This document shows positions 55,413 to 64,000 of a DNA stretch of 64,000 nt, piece by piece. Positions within the stretch are counted from its first letter, which is position 1; each line of letters opens with the position of its first letter. The DNA is taken from the NCBI GenBank assembly GCA_037976565.1, contig CP137680.1, positions 23,389,533-23,453,532 on the forward strand. The letters are read 5' to 3'. Origin of the DNA: Mesocentrotus franciscanus. Taxonomy: Eukaryota > Echinodermata > Echinoidea > Camarodonta > Strongylocentrotidae. A model generated the notes under the pieces. That model had not been told where the DNA came from. It searched no databases and was given only the letters and a program-made list of their open reading frames with translations. The position numbers and the translations under genes are program-made.

Positions 55413-55923
55413 TTAAAGGTAATACAAAGTTTTGGTAATTATGGGGTCAGGAATTTGGTTCAAATGAACATATTGGAAGCATATGCGATTTTACAGTATT
55501 CAATGATCGTTGTCGCGGTTGAAATTGAGTCTAAAGTGATGAAATTGTAAATAATAAACTCTTTATGTTGTATACCGCCCTCTCAAGACTGATATTACTT
55601 TAGCTTTAAAACAATGTTTCTTAACTACAATCGATCGATTTGCTATTCCCGTTTGGAAATTATATATCAGAACTGCATATTCTGAGATTTTCATGGTCGC
55701 AGCTACCATGGAATGGCCTTAAGCGCTATTTGAAATATTTGAAATTTACCGGAAGCACCGGTAAATTTTTTATTATTCAATTTCTCGAAAGCAGAAGTGT
55801 TTTAGGGGCTCAATTTTCTAGTGCTTATAATACACCCACAGGTACATCCAAATATATCAACATTTTAAAGAATTACTATCCATCCAATTTTCAAAATTTT
55901 CCAAAACTTTGCATTACCTTTTA
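55413..55923 (+). mobile_element. TTAA MITE, family 3, copy 2
   Basis: TTAA then AGGTAATACAAAGTTTTGG; ends CCAAAACTTTGCATTACCT then TTTA. The 503 bp are highly similar to 24351-24848 throughout. The 97-codon frame 55640-55933 is carried by the repeat. Confidence 0.88.
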
Positions 55924-55929
55924 TTGTTA

Positions 55930-56390
55930 TTGAAAATTATCTTCAAATATTAAAAGAGTAAACACAATTAGTTCGTGGCATTATTGTGGCCCCCGTTCTT
56001 ATTAGGTAGATGAAATGCGAATTAATAGCGCACCGAAAGGGAGGGAAAGAGGGAGGGGTCCTATCTTCTTCCCTTCTTTTTCCTATTACCCTCTCCCTTT
56101 CTTTCTCATTTCACTCTTTTTTTCCTTTCTTTTCACCATTTTGTTCGCCTTGCGATCGCGGCTCGTGCCACCGTATCTACCCCCATGGCATCCATTCAAG
56201 CAGCTGCTACCCAGCTCCTTCTTTCGATCAACTCTTCTCTTTCTCTAGTTGTGCTTTAAATCATCTAGAATAACATTAGTGATAAAAAGAAGATGGTATG
56301 AGTGTCATGGCTGCTCGAAATGGATGACTTGAGAGCAGCTGGGCAACATGAATGAAGGTAATGATAGACGACCCTGTGTCGTTTGGATTT
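55930..56390. other. No gene; polypyrimidine patch 56060-56145
   Basis: TTCCC/TTTCT-rich sequence gives Ser/Phe-rich frames, rejected. Confidence 0.5.
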
Positions 56391-56392
56391 TC

Positions 56393-56679
56393 CCAGGGGG
56401 GTGTTTCACAAAGACTAAGATCGACTTTAAGTTGGACTTAAGTATAGCAGGCCGTTCATGCCATTGTTTTCTCTCATCATTTACTGGCATTGGTCTCTCG
56501 AGGGACGTACAAATCATGATAAAAAATCTACAAAACTTACATTTTTTGATAATTCATTATTGAGAGAAAAAATATTATCTAAAGATCATAATGGTGAGAG
56601 CAAACAATGGCACGAACGGCCTGTTATACTTAAGTCCAACTTAAAGTCGATCTTAGTCTTTGTGAAACACCCCCCAGGT
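56393..56679. mobile_element. Palindromic element with about 88-bp inverted arms
   Basis: The left arm GGGGGGTGTTTCACAAAGAC continues through ACTTTAAGTTGGACTTAAGT and GGCCGTTCATGCCATTG. The right arm is its complement with only a few differences. The loop is about 110 bp. Near-identical arms suggest recent origin or gene conversion. The frames at 56305-56685 are the repeat read in different directions. No target duplication is clear. Confidence 0.85.
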
Positions 56680-56684
56680 CTTTA

Positions 56685-57080
56685 AGATGCATCAGGCGGG
56701 AATGATGATCAATTTCATCAAAAGTCAAACAAACAGAAAAATGGATCGTAACAGTGACTGAAACTAGGCATGTACCTCTGTTAGCCTACTTTCGTGTATC
56801 CATTCTGCAAAAACAGACAGAGAACTTCTCTTACGGGCATGGAAATCGAAACTCTACTTTCCATCCTTCGTCTATATTAGGATCCTGGTGTCGAAAACAA
56901 TAGTAGCTTATGCCTGTTGCACAGGTGACATCTTTCCGATTGCGTTATTAACCTGCGCTATTGTATTGTTTTAAGGCAAGTATTTTAATGATAATGACAA
57001 TAGAAAAATAGTGTATTCTTGTATTGCGCTCATTTCGGGCACATTGCCACTCTTGGCGCTCCATCATTATGGTTATTATT
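56685..57080. other. No recognisable gene
   Basis: Nothing identified. Confidence 0.4.
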
Positions 57081-57083
57081 AAA

Positions 57084-57294
57084 CCTACATTGGCTGTAGC
57101 ACGGATGCCATTAAGGTGCTCATTTTTTTAGGAATTAATTCCTGCCAGGTACTCATTTACTTCACCTGGGTAAAGTGTGGCAAATGTAGATTAATGCCTT
57201 GGCAAAGGACTTAAGTGCTGCGTCAGGGATTCTAACCCTGTACCGTGTGGTTCACAGTCCGGAGACTTATCCACTAGACCACAATACCTCTACA
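57084..57294 (-). mobile_element. tRNA-derived SINE, 3'-truncated or degenerate
   Basis: The complement has A-box-like TGGTCTAGTG (57272-57281), a mutated B box GGTTAGAATCC (57228-57238), then CCTTTGCCAAGGCATTAATC and the CCAGGTGAAGTAAATGAG block shared with 9152-9456. The AGCGCTATATAA end is not seen. Confidence 0.75.
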
Positions 57295-57299
57295 ATGTT

Positions 57300-59350
57300 A
57301 CTTTAACTTGGTGCGTCAAAGAACGCACCAGTCACTGGCGCAGTCCTGCGTCAGGCAAATAACGCCTCGCGTGCAACGAGCATTGTGAAAAGCTGGCAGT
57401 GTAGACGCACCCTTCTGATGTCCGTTGGAGAGGACATGTAGTGGTACTTAACCTTATTTAGAGACCGAGATCTTGTAGCGACTCTATTAGTAGACACCAT
57501 TCATGCAGAGATGCTCGGACATGTCGTTACTTTCATTACTGATCCCAACATGTCGAATGCTCCCTAAGGGATTTTAAAGCGTAAAGTTCAGCTCTTGTGG
57601 CGACAAAAATGCAGTTGGAATGAAACATTTGAGTGTAGACTCCTGTTGATGCCGTTGTATTGGAAGATGAATCTGTCAAATATATTTGTATTCCTTCCAT
57701 GGTTTTAGATGAGTTTTAAGTCTTTTTTTAAATAAAAACGCACACCCTTGTTTACGCCTGAACTGATCTACTATAGTCACCTAGGTTCGTAGTGTTTGTC
57801 CCATGGATGTTTCAAAGGCCAACTTTCATATTTCATTATCAGATTTTCAATATCCATATCCGGTAGCTAAATAAGGTTATTTTCGGTCCCCTGAAAGAGT
57901 TTGGGTTAACTTGTATTGTCCGTTCGTTGATTTCCTTTTCCTATTATCGTTTTTCCTTTTTTCCTTTCATTGCTTTGTCTTTTCGAATTCACAATTATTT
58001 TATATTGTTGAGTTCAACGGGGATAAGCTTTCCATTAATCTTAAAGCATCTTATTTAGTTTTATAGATTTTTAAAAGTTTTTTCCCTTCTCTTTTTATCT
58101 TTTGGTTCAATATATTGGTTTGATATTGGCTTTGTTTCTTATTAACACTTTGTCCTCTTTCAAATTTTTAGACAAAATTCCAGATAGTTGAAGTTTATTT
58201 TTCCTCCTATTTTTTCATAGCGATTTAAAAAAAAATCTTAATACACGTTTTTTTTGGATATTAAAGCATGTTCCCATGGATTCCATTGCCAACTCCCATG
58301 ACCATGCAGAAACCGATCCCCCCCCCCCTCCCCCTCCCGCCTGCTCCTTCCAAAACCCTAGATCCGCTACTGTGACGTCAGTGGCAATATCGAAATAGGA
58401 ACCCGGGTATGTGATCTGTTTAACATGACGTTGCAACCTACGTGTACGCCTTTATTATTTCTCAGTCAGAAAACACTCACACTCAATTCTTTAAGCAATT
58501 ACATTTCCTCTGGGGCGACAATGTTTATTTTTAATGTCATCATTGCGAAGTATATTCAACTTCGTCGACACATTTTACGAACTAGGTTGCTCTATAAAAC
58601 ATTGATTACTGTCCTCGTTCTCGTTTTATTGCTATCATCTTCGTAGTCATAATTTGGCAGCCCTGGCGACGGACATGACGGTTCGCCCGAGGCTCTACAA
58701 ACCTACATACAACGTTGATATATCTTATGTTTATATATTTTGTAGACGCCTTCCTAGTCATAAAATGTCATAGGATAAGAGTCTGTAGAATAAACAGTGA
58801 AGAACATGAAATGACTGCTTTATTGATGTTCCTCAACACTATATAATTATTATCATTTGATTAGACAAATGGACATTGACATTTTATGAATTCCCGGATT
58901 GGGTTGGATTGGATTGGATAAGTCAAACCCTTGGAACAACAGTTATCTCAGCCCCTTCCGTACACACACACTTTCTGGATAATTTCTAACTCTTAATTGT
59001 CATTATGTAATGACAATGTTTGTGTTATGTTAAAGCGCGCGACCCAATAAGCTTTGCTACATAAAGAGTTATCGGCGCCTTAAGCAGTCAGACACATCTG
59101 CGAAAAATCGAGTACAGGCATATACTTGGAAAATTGCGAATATCGCTAATTAAATATAGCGCCCTCGACGTTTAATGCGAGGCAGTGTGTACAAAAGGCA
59201 AGACAAATATCTTTCGAAGTCAACTTAGTGTCGATATAGATATTTTTTAGTGAGATAAATGCTGCGATTATTTTCATAATCCATCAAGGATTAGTCATGT
59301 AAAACTCCTTCCAAGTGGCAAACGGAGTAAATAAATATATCCACATCATT
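57300..59350. other. No gene; possible hAT right end at 58340-58372
   Basis: The C-rich run at 58318-58340 is followed by CCCTAGATCCGCTACTG, resembling the right end of the hAT MITEs. No left partner is found. The rest is unassigned. A GGATTGG run lies near 58898-58918. Confidence 0.4.
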
Positions 59351-59353
59351 ATT

Positions 59354-59545
59354 TTAAAGGGAGTGTAGCCTGACGTGACTACGTGTCTTTCCCGTGGCCT
59401 GACTCGGGGCCAATCGGGTATAATACGACTACGGACGATGCGACCGCAGCAATCACTTGCGTGCAACATACGCGAAACCGAAGCGTGAGAAGAACTTCGG
59501 TCTGTTTCGCGAACGCTGACCACGGAATAAACGATGGGGCACTAT
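59354..59545. mobile_element. TTAA MITE, family 1, altered copy
   Basis: TTAA (59354-59357) then AGGGAGTGTAGCCTGACG. The body matches the complement of 458-700 through ACTACGGACGATGCGACC and ACTTCGGTCTGTTTCGCGAA, with about 50 bp inserted near the left end. The right terminus is lost or diverged (GATGGGGCACTATAG). Confidence 0.7.
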
Positions 59546-59621
59546 AGTCACTTTGTTCGCCGTTTTCCGAGTACCATCTCTGAGTCAACCTATTTAAGAT
59601 TAAAACAACAAACTTTAATCT

Positions 59622-59800
59622 TTGACCTGTGTATCTGTAAATGGAAATTTATTGAGGAGAAATAATAGTGTCGAATGCCTCGGTGTACTTGGTGAAGAAT
59701 TGAACTGGTCCAACCACGTTGACAAAGTAACGACAGTAACGCACAGAAATGTCGGTGTAATAAAACTGGCAAAATATGGGCGGCCAAAAGGGTCAAAATT
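59622..59800 (+). mobile_element. LINE RT scrap
   Basis: The frame contains VSVNGNLLRRNNSVECLGVL, then EELNWSNHVDKVT and RNVGVIKLAKY. This is the conserved FLGV...W..H block after the YADD motif in CR1/L2-like RTs. Nothing of the element is recognised on either side. A 36-bp minisatellite starts shortly downstream. Confidence 0.7.
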
Positions 59801-59859
59801 AATAAGGGAAAATAAACAAACAATGATAGAAATAAACGTAGATTCAGAAATAGACATGA

Positions 59860-60345
59860 AGATAATGCAAAAATAAAGACAACCTCACAATTTAAGATCA
59901 CTACAAAAATAAATCAACTTTCAAAATAAATATAACACAGGAATGAAGACAATTTTATAATTAAAGATAACTGCCAAAATAAGGACAACCTCCGAATTAT
60001 AAAGAAAGCCTCGGACACAAATAGATGTCTGCAGAAATAAAGACAACCACAGAATTAAATATAAATGCAAAATTAAAGACAACAGAATTATAAAGAAAGC
60101 TTCGGAGATATAAAGTTATATCTGCCCAAATAAAGACAACCACAGAATTAAAGATAACTGCAGAAATAAAAACAATCACAGAATTAAAGATATCTGCAGA
60201 AATAAAGACAACCACAGAATTAAAGATAACTGCAGAAATAAAAACAATCACAGAATTAAAAATATCTGCATAAATAAAGACAACCACAGAATTAAAGATA
60301 TCTGCAGAAACAAGGACAACCACAGAATCAAAGTTTAGAAAGATA
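59860..60345. repeat. 36-bp minisatellite
   Basis: The unit is AAATAAAGACAACCACAGAA, TTAAAGATAACTGCAG. It is most regular at 60123-60330 and decays outward. Two variants (GACAACC and AACAATC) alternate in the regular core. Because 36 is a multiple of 3, frames stay open; the 165-codon minus-strand frame 59997-60494, with FNSVVVFISADI-type repeats, is therefore probably a by-product. Confidence 0.9.
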
Positions 60346-60469
60346 GATAACGACTTAAAATTAAGTCTACTATAAAAACAATATGCCCGCAGAATTATAC
60401 TACCAAATACAAATACATGATCAAAATCGCAAACAAACTGACAATAAGAGGACAAGAGAGGGTGCATGT

Positions 60470-60960
60470 AGCTATAGCTATACCGGCGCGCCATAGGCGT
60501 ACGTGCGACCGTTCCTAGCCCTAGCTAGCTATGTGTACGTCCTATATTCACCACGAGAGGAACTTACTTGTCTTCAGACTTTACATCCCGGCCATGCCAG
60601 CTCAGAGCTCTTACTTAATTATAACATCAGCTAGTATGGCGGATAATAATAGAATTACAGAGGGAACTGCAAGAGATTTAATTGGAGCGCTACATGCCGT
60701 ATTGACCACATTAGAGCCAGTAGGCCTATACGTACGCCACAATAACGATTAAGTAATGTTAAATGTCGTCAGATCAGATGCCTGTGGCTCTGTGATGTGA
60801 ATGTGTGCATGTTTAAAACTCTAGCAGGCTAGGGCTCCATGCAGGCCCGGCCGGCTGCGCTGCCCAGCCCAGCTCAGTCTGTATATACCCTCCCCTACTC
60901 ACCCTGAATGGAGGACACACTGCACCGACTGAGCGCATGAGCTGGGGTTTCAATTTTAAA
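60470..60960. promoter_or_regulatory. CpG-richer block, possible promoter region
   Basis: This segment is clearly richer in G+C and CpG (CCGGCGCGCC, GTACGTGCGACCG) than its surroundings. It contains a short open frame with a reasonable start context at 60636. A TATA-like GTATATACC lies at about 60882. On the minus strand, CAGGGTGAGTAGG (about 60894-60906) resembles a splice donor. The direction and the existence of a gene remain unproven. Confidence 0.3.
60636..60752 (+). CDS. Possible first coding exon, unidentified protein
   Basis: ATG at 60636 has the context AGTATGG with A at -3 and G at +4. The 38-codon frame begins MADNNRITEGTARDLIGALH and continues HAVLTTLEP; it stops at 60750-60752. 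The start MAD- and the balanced composition are unlike the repeat-driven frames elsewhere. I see no strong GT donor before the stop; a weak one would be after TTAGAGCCA at about 60720. I do not recognise the protein. It could equally be a chance frame in a CpG-rich block. Confidence 0.25.
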   Translation: MADNNRITEGTARDLIGALHAVLTTLEPVGLYVRHNND

Positions 60961-61374
60961 GCCCTCTGTACTCCTTTCGCCAGGAGGGATTAGAGGGATT
61001 AGCGTGGATTGCAGCTGTACTCTTCACCATCTTACGTAATAGTGTAAACAAACTCTTACTGGGGCTCTGGCTGAAAGGAAATGAGAAGTAGGAAATATAT
61101 ATTTTGCTTCTTTCAATATATCTTCATGTCCAAAAGTCACTCATAATTTAGATGAAGACCAAAATGAAAGTTCGAACGAAGCAAAATGACCCAGAATTGC
61201 CGATATAACAAAGATATTAACTCTGAAAACTATCACTCTTTCTCATTTCTATCACCCCTTCAAGGTCTCAGCAGGGGGATTACATTGGACAGTGCTAGCG
61301 TTTACTTTAGTTTAGGTCGTTCCAAGTATTGTGTCGTGCATTCTTACTACAGGCCAAGCCTTGAAGGGCAACCC
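60950..61374 (+). repeat. Dispersed repeat R, copy 1
   Basis: Starts GGGGTTTCAATTTTAAAGCC, contains AGGGATTAGCGTGGATTGCA, GGCTCTGGCTGAAAGGAAAT and ATGACCCAGAATTGCCGATA. It ends near CAGGCCAAGCCTTGAAGGG, where a family 4 element starts. Copies: 61867-62270 (same strand) and 63615-64000 (inverted). Confidence 0.9.
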
Positions 61375-61866
61375 AACCCTTCTAATAAGTTCATCAGAGA
61401 AACAGAATGGCGAAAGTTTGAAATAAATCGGACCACTATTAAGAAAATTATGAGTGTTTGAACTTTGAGATCACTTTAGCAATGTAAATCTCAAATCTGC
61501 AATTTTGTAAGTGGATTGTGACGTAGTGACGGATTATTCTCCCGTTTGTCGTGTAGAAAAATATCACTTATTTCTGTTTTTCTCCCAAGCGCCTTCACTC
61601 TCGGGGCACTACTCAAAATATAGTATGGAGAGTACATTGGAGAGTACATTATTACAGGTCCTCTAAAAAGAAAAGACTATCCCGAGTCATATATTTATTA
61701 AAAGATGATATTTTAGTCCTTTTGTGTATGAGAGCAAATGGGAAACTTTCAAATATTCTAAACTTTCTAATTTGTTGTCCGATTTCATTCAAACTTTCAT
61801 CAGTATGCTTCTTTGATTTTTCTACATTATTCCAGACAAGTTTGCTATTGAAGTGTTGAAAGTCAA
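61371..61866 (+). mobile_element. TTAA MITE, family 4, copy 3 (between copies of repeat R)
   Basis: AGGGCAACCCAACCCTTCTAA at the left, preceded by TTGA. It is followed by GAATGGCGAAAGTTTGAAAT and CTCCCAAGCGCCTTCACTC, as in copy 1 at 3140. The right end is diverged (AAGTGTTGAAAGTCAAATGG). The 108-codon minus-strand frame here is a repeat artefact. Confidence 0.7.
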
Positions 61867-62270
61867 ATGGGGGTTTCAATTTAAGCCCCTCTGCACTAGT
61901 TTGGCCAGTAGGGATTAGAGGGATTAGCGTGGATTGCAGCTGTATACTCTTCATCATCTTACGTAATAGTGTAAACAAACTCTTACTGGGGCTCTGGCTG
62001 AAAGGAAATGAGAAGTAGGAAATATATATTTTGCTTCTTTTAATATATCTTCATGTCCAAAAGTCGCTCATCAAAATGAAAGTTCGAACGAAGCAAAATG
62101 ACCCAGAATTGGCGATATAACCAAAATTTTAACTCTGAAAACTACCACTCTTTCTCCCTTCCTCTATCTCTCTTTCATGCTTATCTCTCTCTCTCTCTCC
62201 TCTCTATCACCCCTTCAAGGTCTCAGCGGGGGGGATTACATTGGACAGTGGTAGTGTTTACTTTAGGCTC
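61867..62270 (+). repeat. Dispersed repeat R, copy 2
   Basis: GGGTTTCAATTTAAGCCCCTC, then the same order of blocks as copy 1 through GGATTACATTGGACAGTGGT. It differs by an inserted CT run (about 62150-62205), and it lacks the AATTTAGATGAAGACC segment. Confidence 0.9.
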
Positions 62271-62299
62271 AATGCTATCTCAGTTCTAGAAGCGTTGAA

Positions 62300-62965
62300 A
62301 GTCAAATCAGTAGGTCCATGGTCAAATGGGTTTTTTCGGAGTGTGTGTGTGTGTGTGAGTGGGTGAGAGAGAGAGAGACGGACAGAGAGTGACGGATGAG
62401 AGACAATTGTGAGGGGGGAGAATTGACAGAGAGAGAGAGAGCAAGAGAGATTGATGCATTAGAAATCATTAGTGAATATATTTTTTGAAGAATGTAACTT
62501 GATTTTATTCTTTTGCCCATAAAATTCTTTAATTGAAATTACTGCCAAATGAGCGCTACATAACGATATGATTTGTTTTTGATAGATCTGAGAACATATA
62601 AACTGTATGCAATTTATATCTTCATCTATAAGCCTACACGTACAGGCCAATTCGGTTCCACCGCTCCCTCCCCAAATGAATAAAAACAGATAGTCAATGA
62701 AATATGACTAACAAGGCAATGAGGAGGTCTCCTATCGAATATTAATGGAACTAAAAGTGAATAGCATGAGCCGCCTCATGGTAGATCAATGCTAAGGGAT
62801 TCATGCTTAAGTTATACAGAATGAGCATCCCAGAGAATTACGTACTGAACTTTTCTATATATTTCTCAAAATGATATTGAAAATTAATCGTACATTTCGC
62901 GACCCATAGAATAGCAACAAACTGACTTTGTGGTGGCGCTTTCCAGCAATTAAAAAATATATGAA
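62300..62965. other. No gene; GT and GA simple repeats at 62339-62450
   Basis: A GT run (62341-62357) and GA-rich tract (62365-62450). The rest is unassigned. Confidence 0.5.
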
Positions 62966-63279
62966 GGGTTTGGAGGAGTGACAATTCACTTGCCGCGGAT
63001 GTTGTCGCTCATCTTGGCAAAGACGGTTTTGTGAAACACTTAGCGGACAAGTTGAATGACATCTCGACACTGTCGCTCAACAGTGTCGAGATGTCGTTGA
63101 TCTTAGATCTAAATAGGAAGATGACAGTTTCGAGAAACGACCCCACAGTGGCTAACTTCACTCACGCGTGCGGTCTCGCACCCCACCGTCGGTACGGTAT
63201 GCAATTGTTTTGTGCAGCAGTTCGCCGTGAATCCCATGAGAAAGTGTATAGAAAGTCTATTATATTTCTTTGTTTTTAG
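62965..63279 (+). CDS. Isolated CpG-rich reading frame, unidentified protein
   Basis: The frame is open from the codon after TGA at 62962-62964 to the stop at 63277-63279. The translation includes DNSLAADVVAHLGKDGFVKH, then LADKLNDIS, RNDPTVANFTHACGLAPHRR and MQLFCAAVRRESHEK. Composition is balanced, CpG is high and low complexity is absent, unlike neighbouring frames. There is no upstream in-frame ATG before 63091, so if real it is an internal exon or a truncated piece. Sites for splicing are weak on both sides. A perfect 16-bp hairpin sits inside. I do not recognise a family; a transposon-derived fragment is possible. Confidence 0.35.
   Translation, partial: RVWRSDNSLAADVVAHLGKDGFVKHLADKLNDISTLSLNSVEMSLILDLNRKMTVSRNDPTVANFTHACGLAPHRRYGMQLFCAAVRRESHEKVYRKSIIFLCF
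63058..63095. repeat. Perfect 16-bp inverted repeat with 6-nt loop
   Basis: GACATCTCGACACTGT (63058-63073), loop CGCTCA, exact complement (63080-63095). It lies inside the CpG-rich frame. Confidence 0.95.
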
Positions 63280-63281
63280 GA

Positions 63282-63612
63282 AAAATACTCCAAAAAGATT
63301 TAAAAATTGACACGAAACATTTAAATCATGGCCATTATTTGAACAATTGATGAATATTTACTTGATTTAGGCCTATTTGGGTATGTTTTATAGTACTAAT
63401 AGTAGGGTATCTCTACGCTGGAGTTACGGGGTCAAAGTAGGGATATGATTCTGAATAAGCGCCAAAGAATTTAATATTTAGGTGTCTAGAGACTCTCTCT
63501 AGTCTAGACTAGATTTATAATTTATTGAATAAGATATATCTAATAATGCAGTAATGGATCATCCTAGATTTTATTTTAATAACAAGTAATTAACTTATTT
63601 ATTTAACTATTT
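63282..63612. other. No recognisable gene
   Basis: AT-rich spacer with TCTAGA-like short repeats near 63485-63515. Nothing identified. Confidence 0.4.
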
Positions 63613-63614
63613 AA

Positions 63615-64000
63615 ATTATAGCCCCAGCTCATGCGCTCAGTCGGTGCAGTGTGGTTGGATTGCCCTTCAAGGCTTGGCCTGTAGTAAGAATGCACGACAC
63701 AATACTTGGAACGGCCTAAACTAAAGTAAACGCTAGCACTGTCCAATGTAATCCCCCTGCCGAGACCTTGAAGGGGTGATAGAAATGAGAAAGAGTGATA
63801 GTTTTCAGAGTTAATATCTTTGTTATATCGCCAATTCTGGGTCATTTTGCTTCGTTCGAACTTTCATTTTGGTCTTCATCTAAATTATGAGTGACTTTTG
63901 GACATGAAGATATATTGAAAGAAGCAAAATATATATTTCCTACTTCTCATTTCCTTTCAGCCAGAGCCCCAGTAAGAGTTTGTTTACACTATTACGTAAG
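63615..64000 (-). repeat. Dispersed repeat R, copy 3, inverted, running off the window
   Basis: The complement matches 61033-61385 with very few differences (for example CTCGGCAGGGG for CTCAGCAGGGG). At its outer end it continues into ACACTGCACCGACTGAGCGC and ATGAGCTGGGG, sequence that lies upstream of copy 1 at about 60922-60952. This rearranged order marks an inversion or duplication junction. The 80-codon frame here is a translated repeat. Confidence 0.92.

Noticed and set aside
56305..56685. Overlapping frames of 70-75 codons sharing identical peptides
   Set aside because: The shared peptide reflects the near-identical arms of the palindromic element read from both ends.
58340..58372. 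Third hAT MITE
   Set aside because: Only a right-end-like CCCTAGATCCGCTACTG is present; no left end or 8-bp duplication found.
61186..61461. 91-codon plus-strand frame, with a near-copy at 63603-63845 on the minus strand
   Set aside because: Both are translations of repeat R; copy 2 at 62098 breaks the frame with a CT expansion, so coding constraint is not supported.

Overview
The window reads as intergenic or intronic DNA from an invertebrate deuterostome nuclear genome, most probably an echinoderm and perhaps a sea urchin. It is AT-rich. It has abundant di- and trinucleotide microsatellites, tRNA-derived SINEs, L2/CR1-like LINEs, Penelope-like elements with a GIY-YIG domain, and many short inverted-repeat DNA elements. 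Two fold-back elements with 15-bp arrays in their arms recall the TU elements described from Strongylocentrotus. I see no bacterial or organellar features, no rRNA and no convincing functional tRNA. I cannot identify a complete host gene. Most open frames are short, stop-bounded accidents or translated repeats.

Layout. 0-11 kb: short inverted-repeat elements (several flanked by TTAA), SINEs, and an internally deleted LINE at 9.65-10.4 kb. 12-15.1 kb: fold-back element A, a Penelope-like 3' end and a 161-bp tandem duplication. 17-20.5 kb: a hAT-type MITE with an exact 8-bp target duplication, then a 0.92-kb TA-flanked element and a further hairpin MITE. 22-26.6 kb: a perfect hairpin, a minus-strand LINE split by a TTAA element, and fold-back element B with an 18-unit array. 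29-32 kb: GTCACAC-ended elements and a 0.75-kb TA-flanked element containing telomere-like repeats. 35-40 kb: a SINE with intact A and B boxes, a TTC microsatellite and an L1/Tx1-like LINE tail. 41-46.7 kb: a roughly 200-260 bp tandem repeat, a Penelope-like tail abutting a LINE reverse transcriptase, a TTAA element with a perfect palindrome, and further LINE tails. 48-52.2 kb: two LINEs converging tail to tail; the minus-strand one keeps traces of ORF1, a zinc-finger-like segment, endonuclease and reverse transcriptase, and carries a hAT MITE inside it. 55-60.4 kb: more TTAA elements, a long palindromic element, a SINE, a LINE scrap and a 36-bp minisatellite. 60.4-64 kb: the least typical part, with a CpG-richer block holding a possible first coding exon, three copies of a roughly 400-bp repeat (one inverted) and an isolated CpG-rich reading frame.

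The coding remnants belong to mobile elements and all carry stops or frameshifts. The short elements are non-autonomous and would depend on transposases encoded elsewhere. The best candidates for something not yet described are the fold-back pair, the set of TTAA-flanked families, and the two unassigned CpG-rich frames near the right end.
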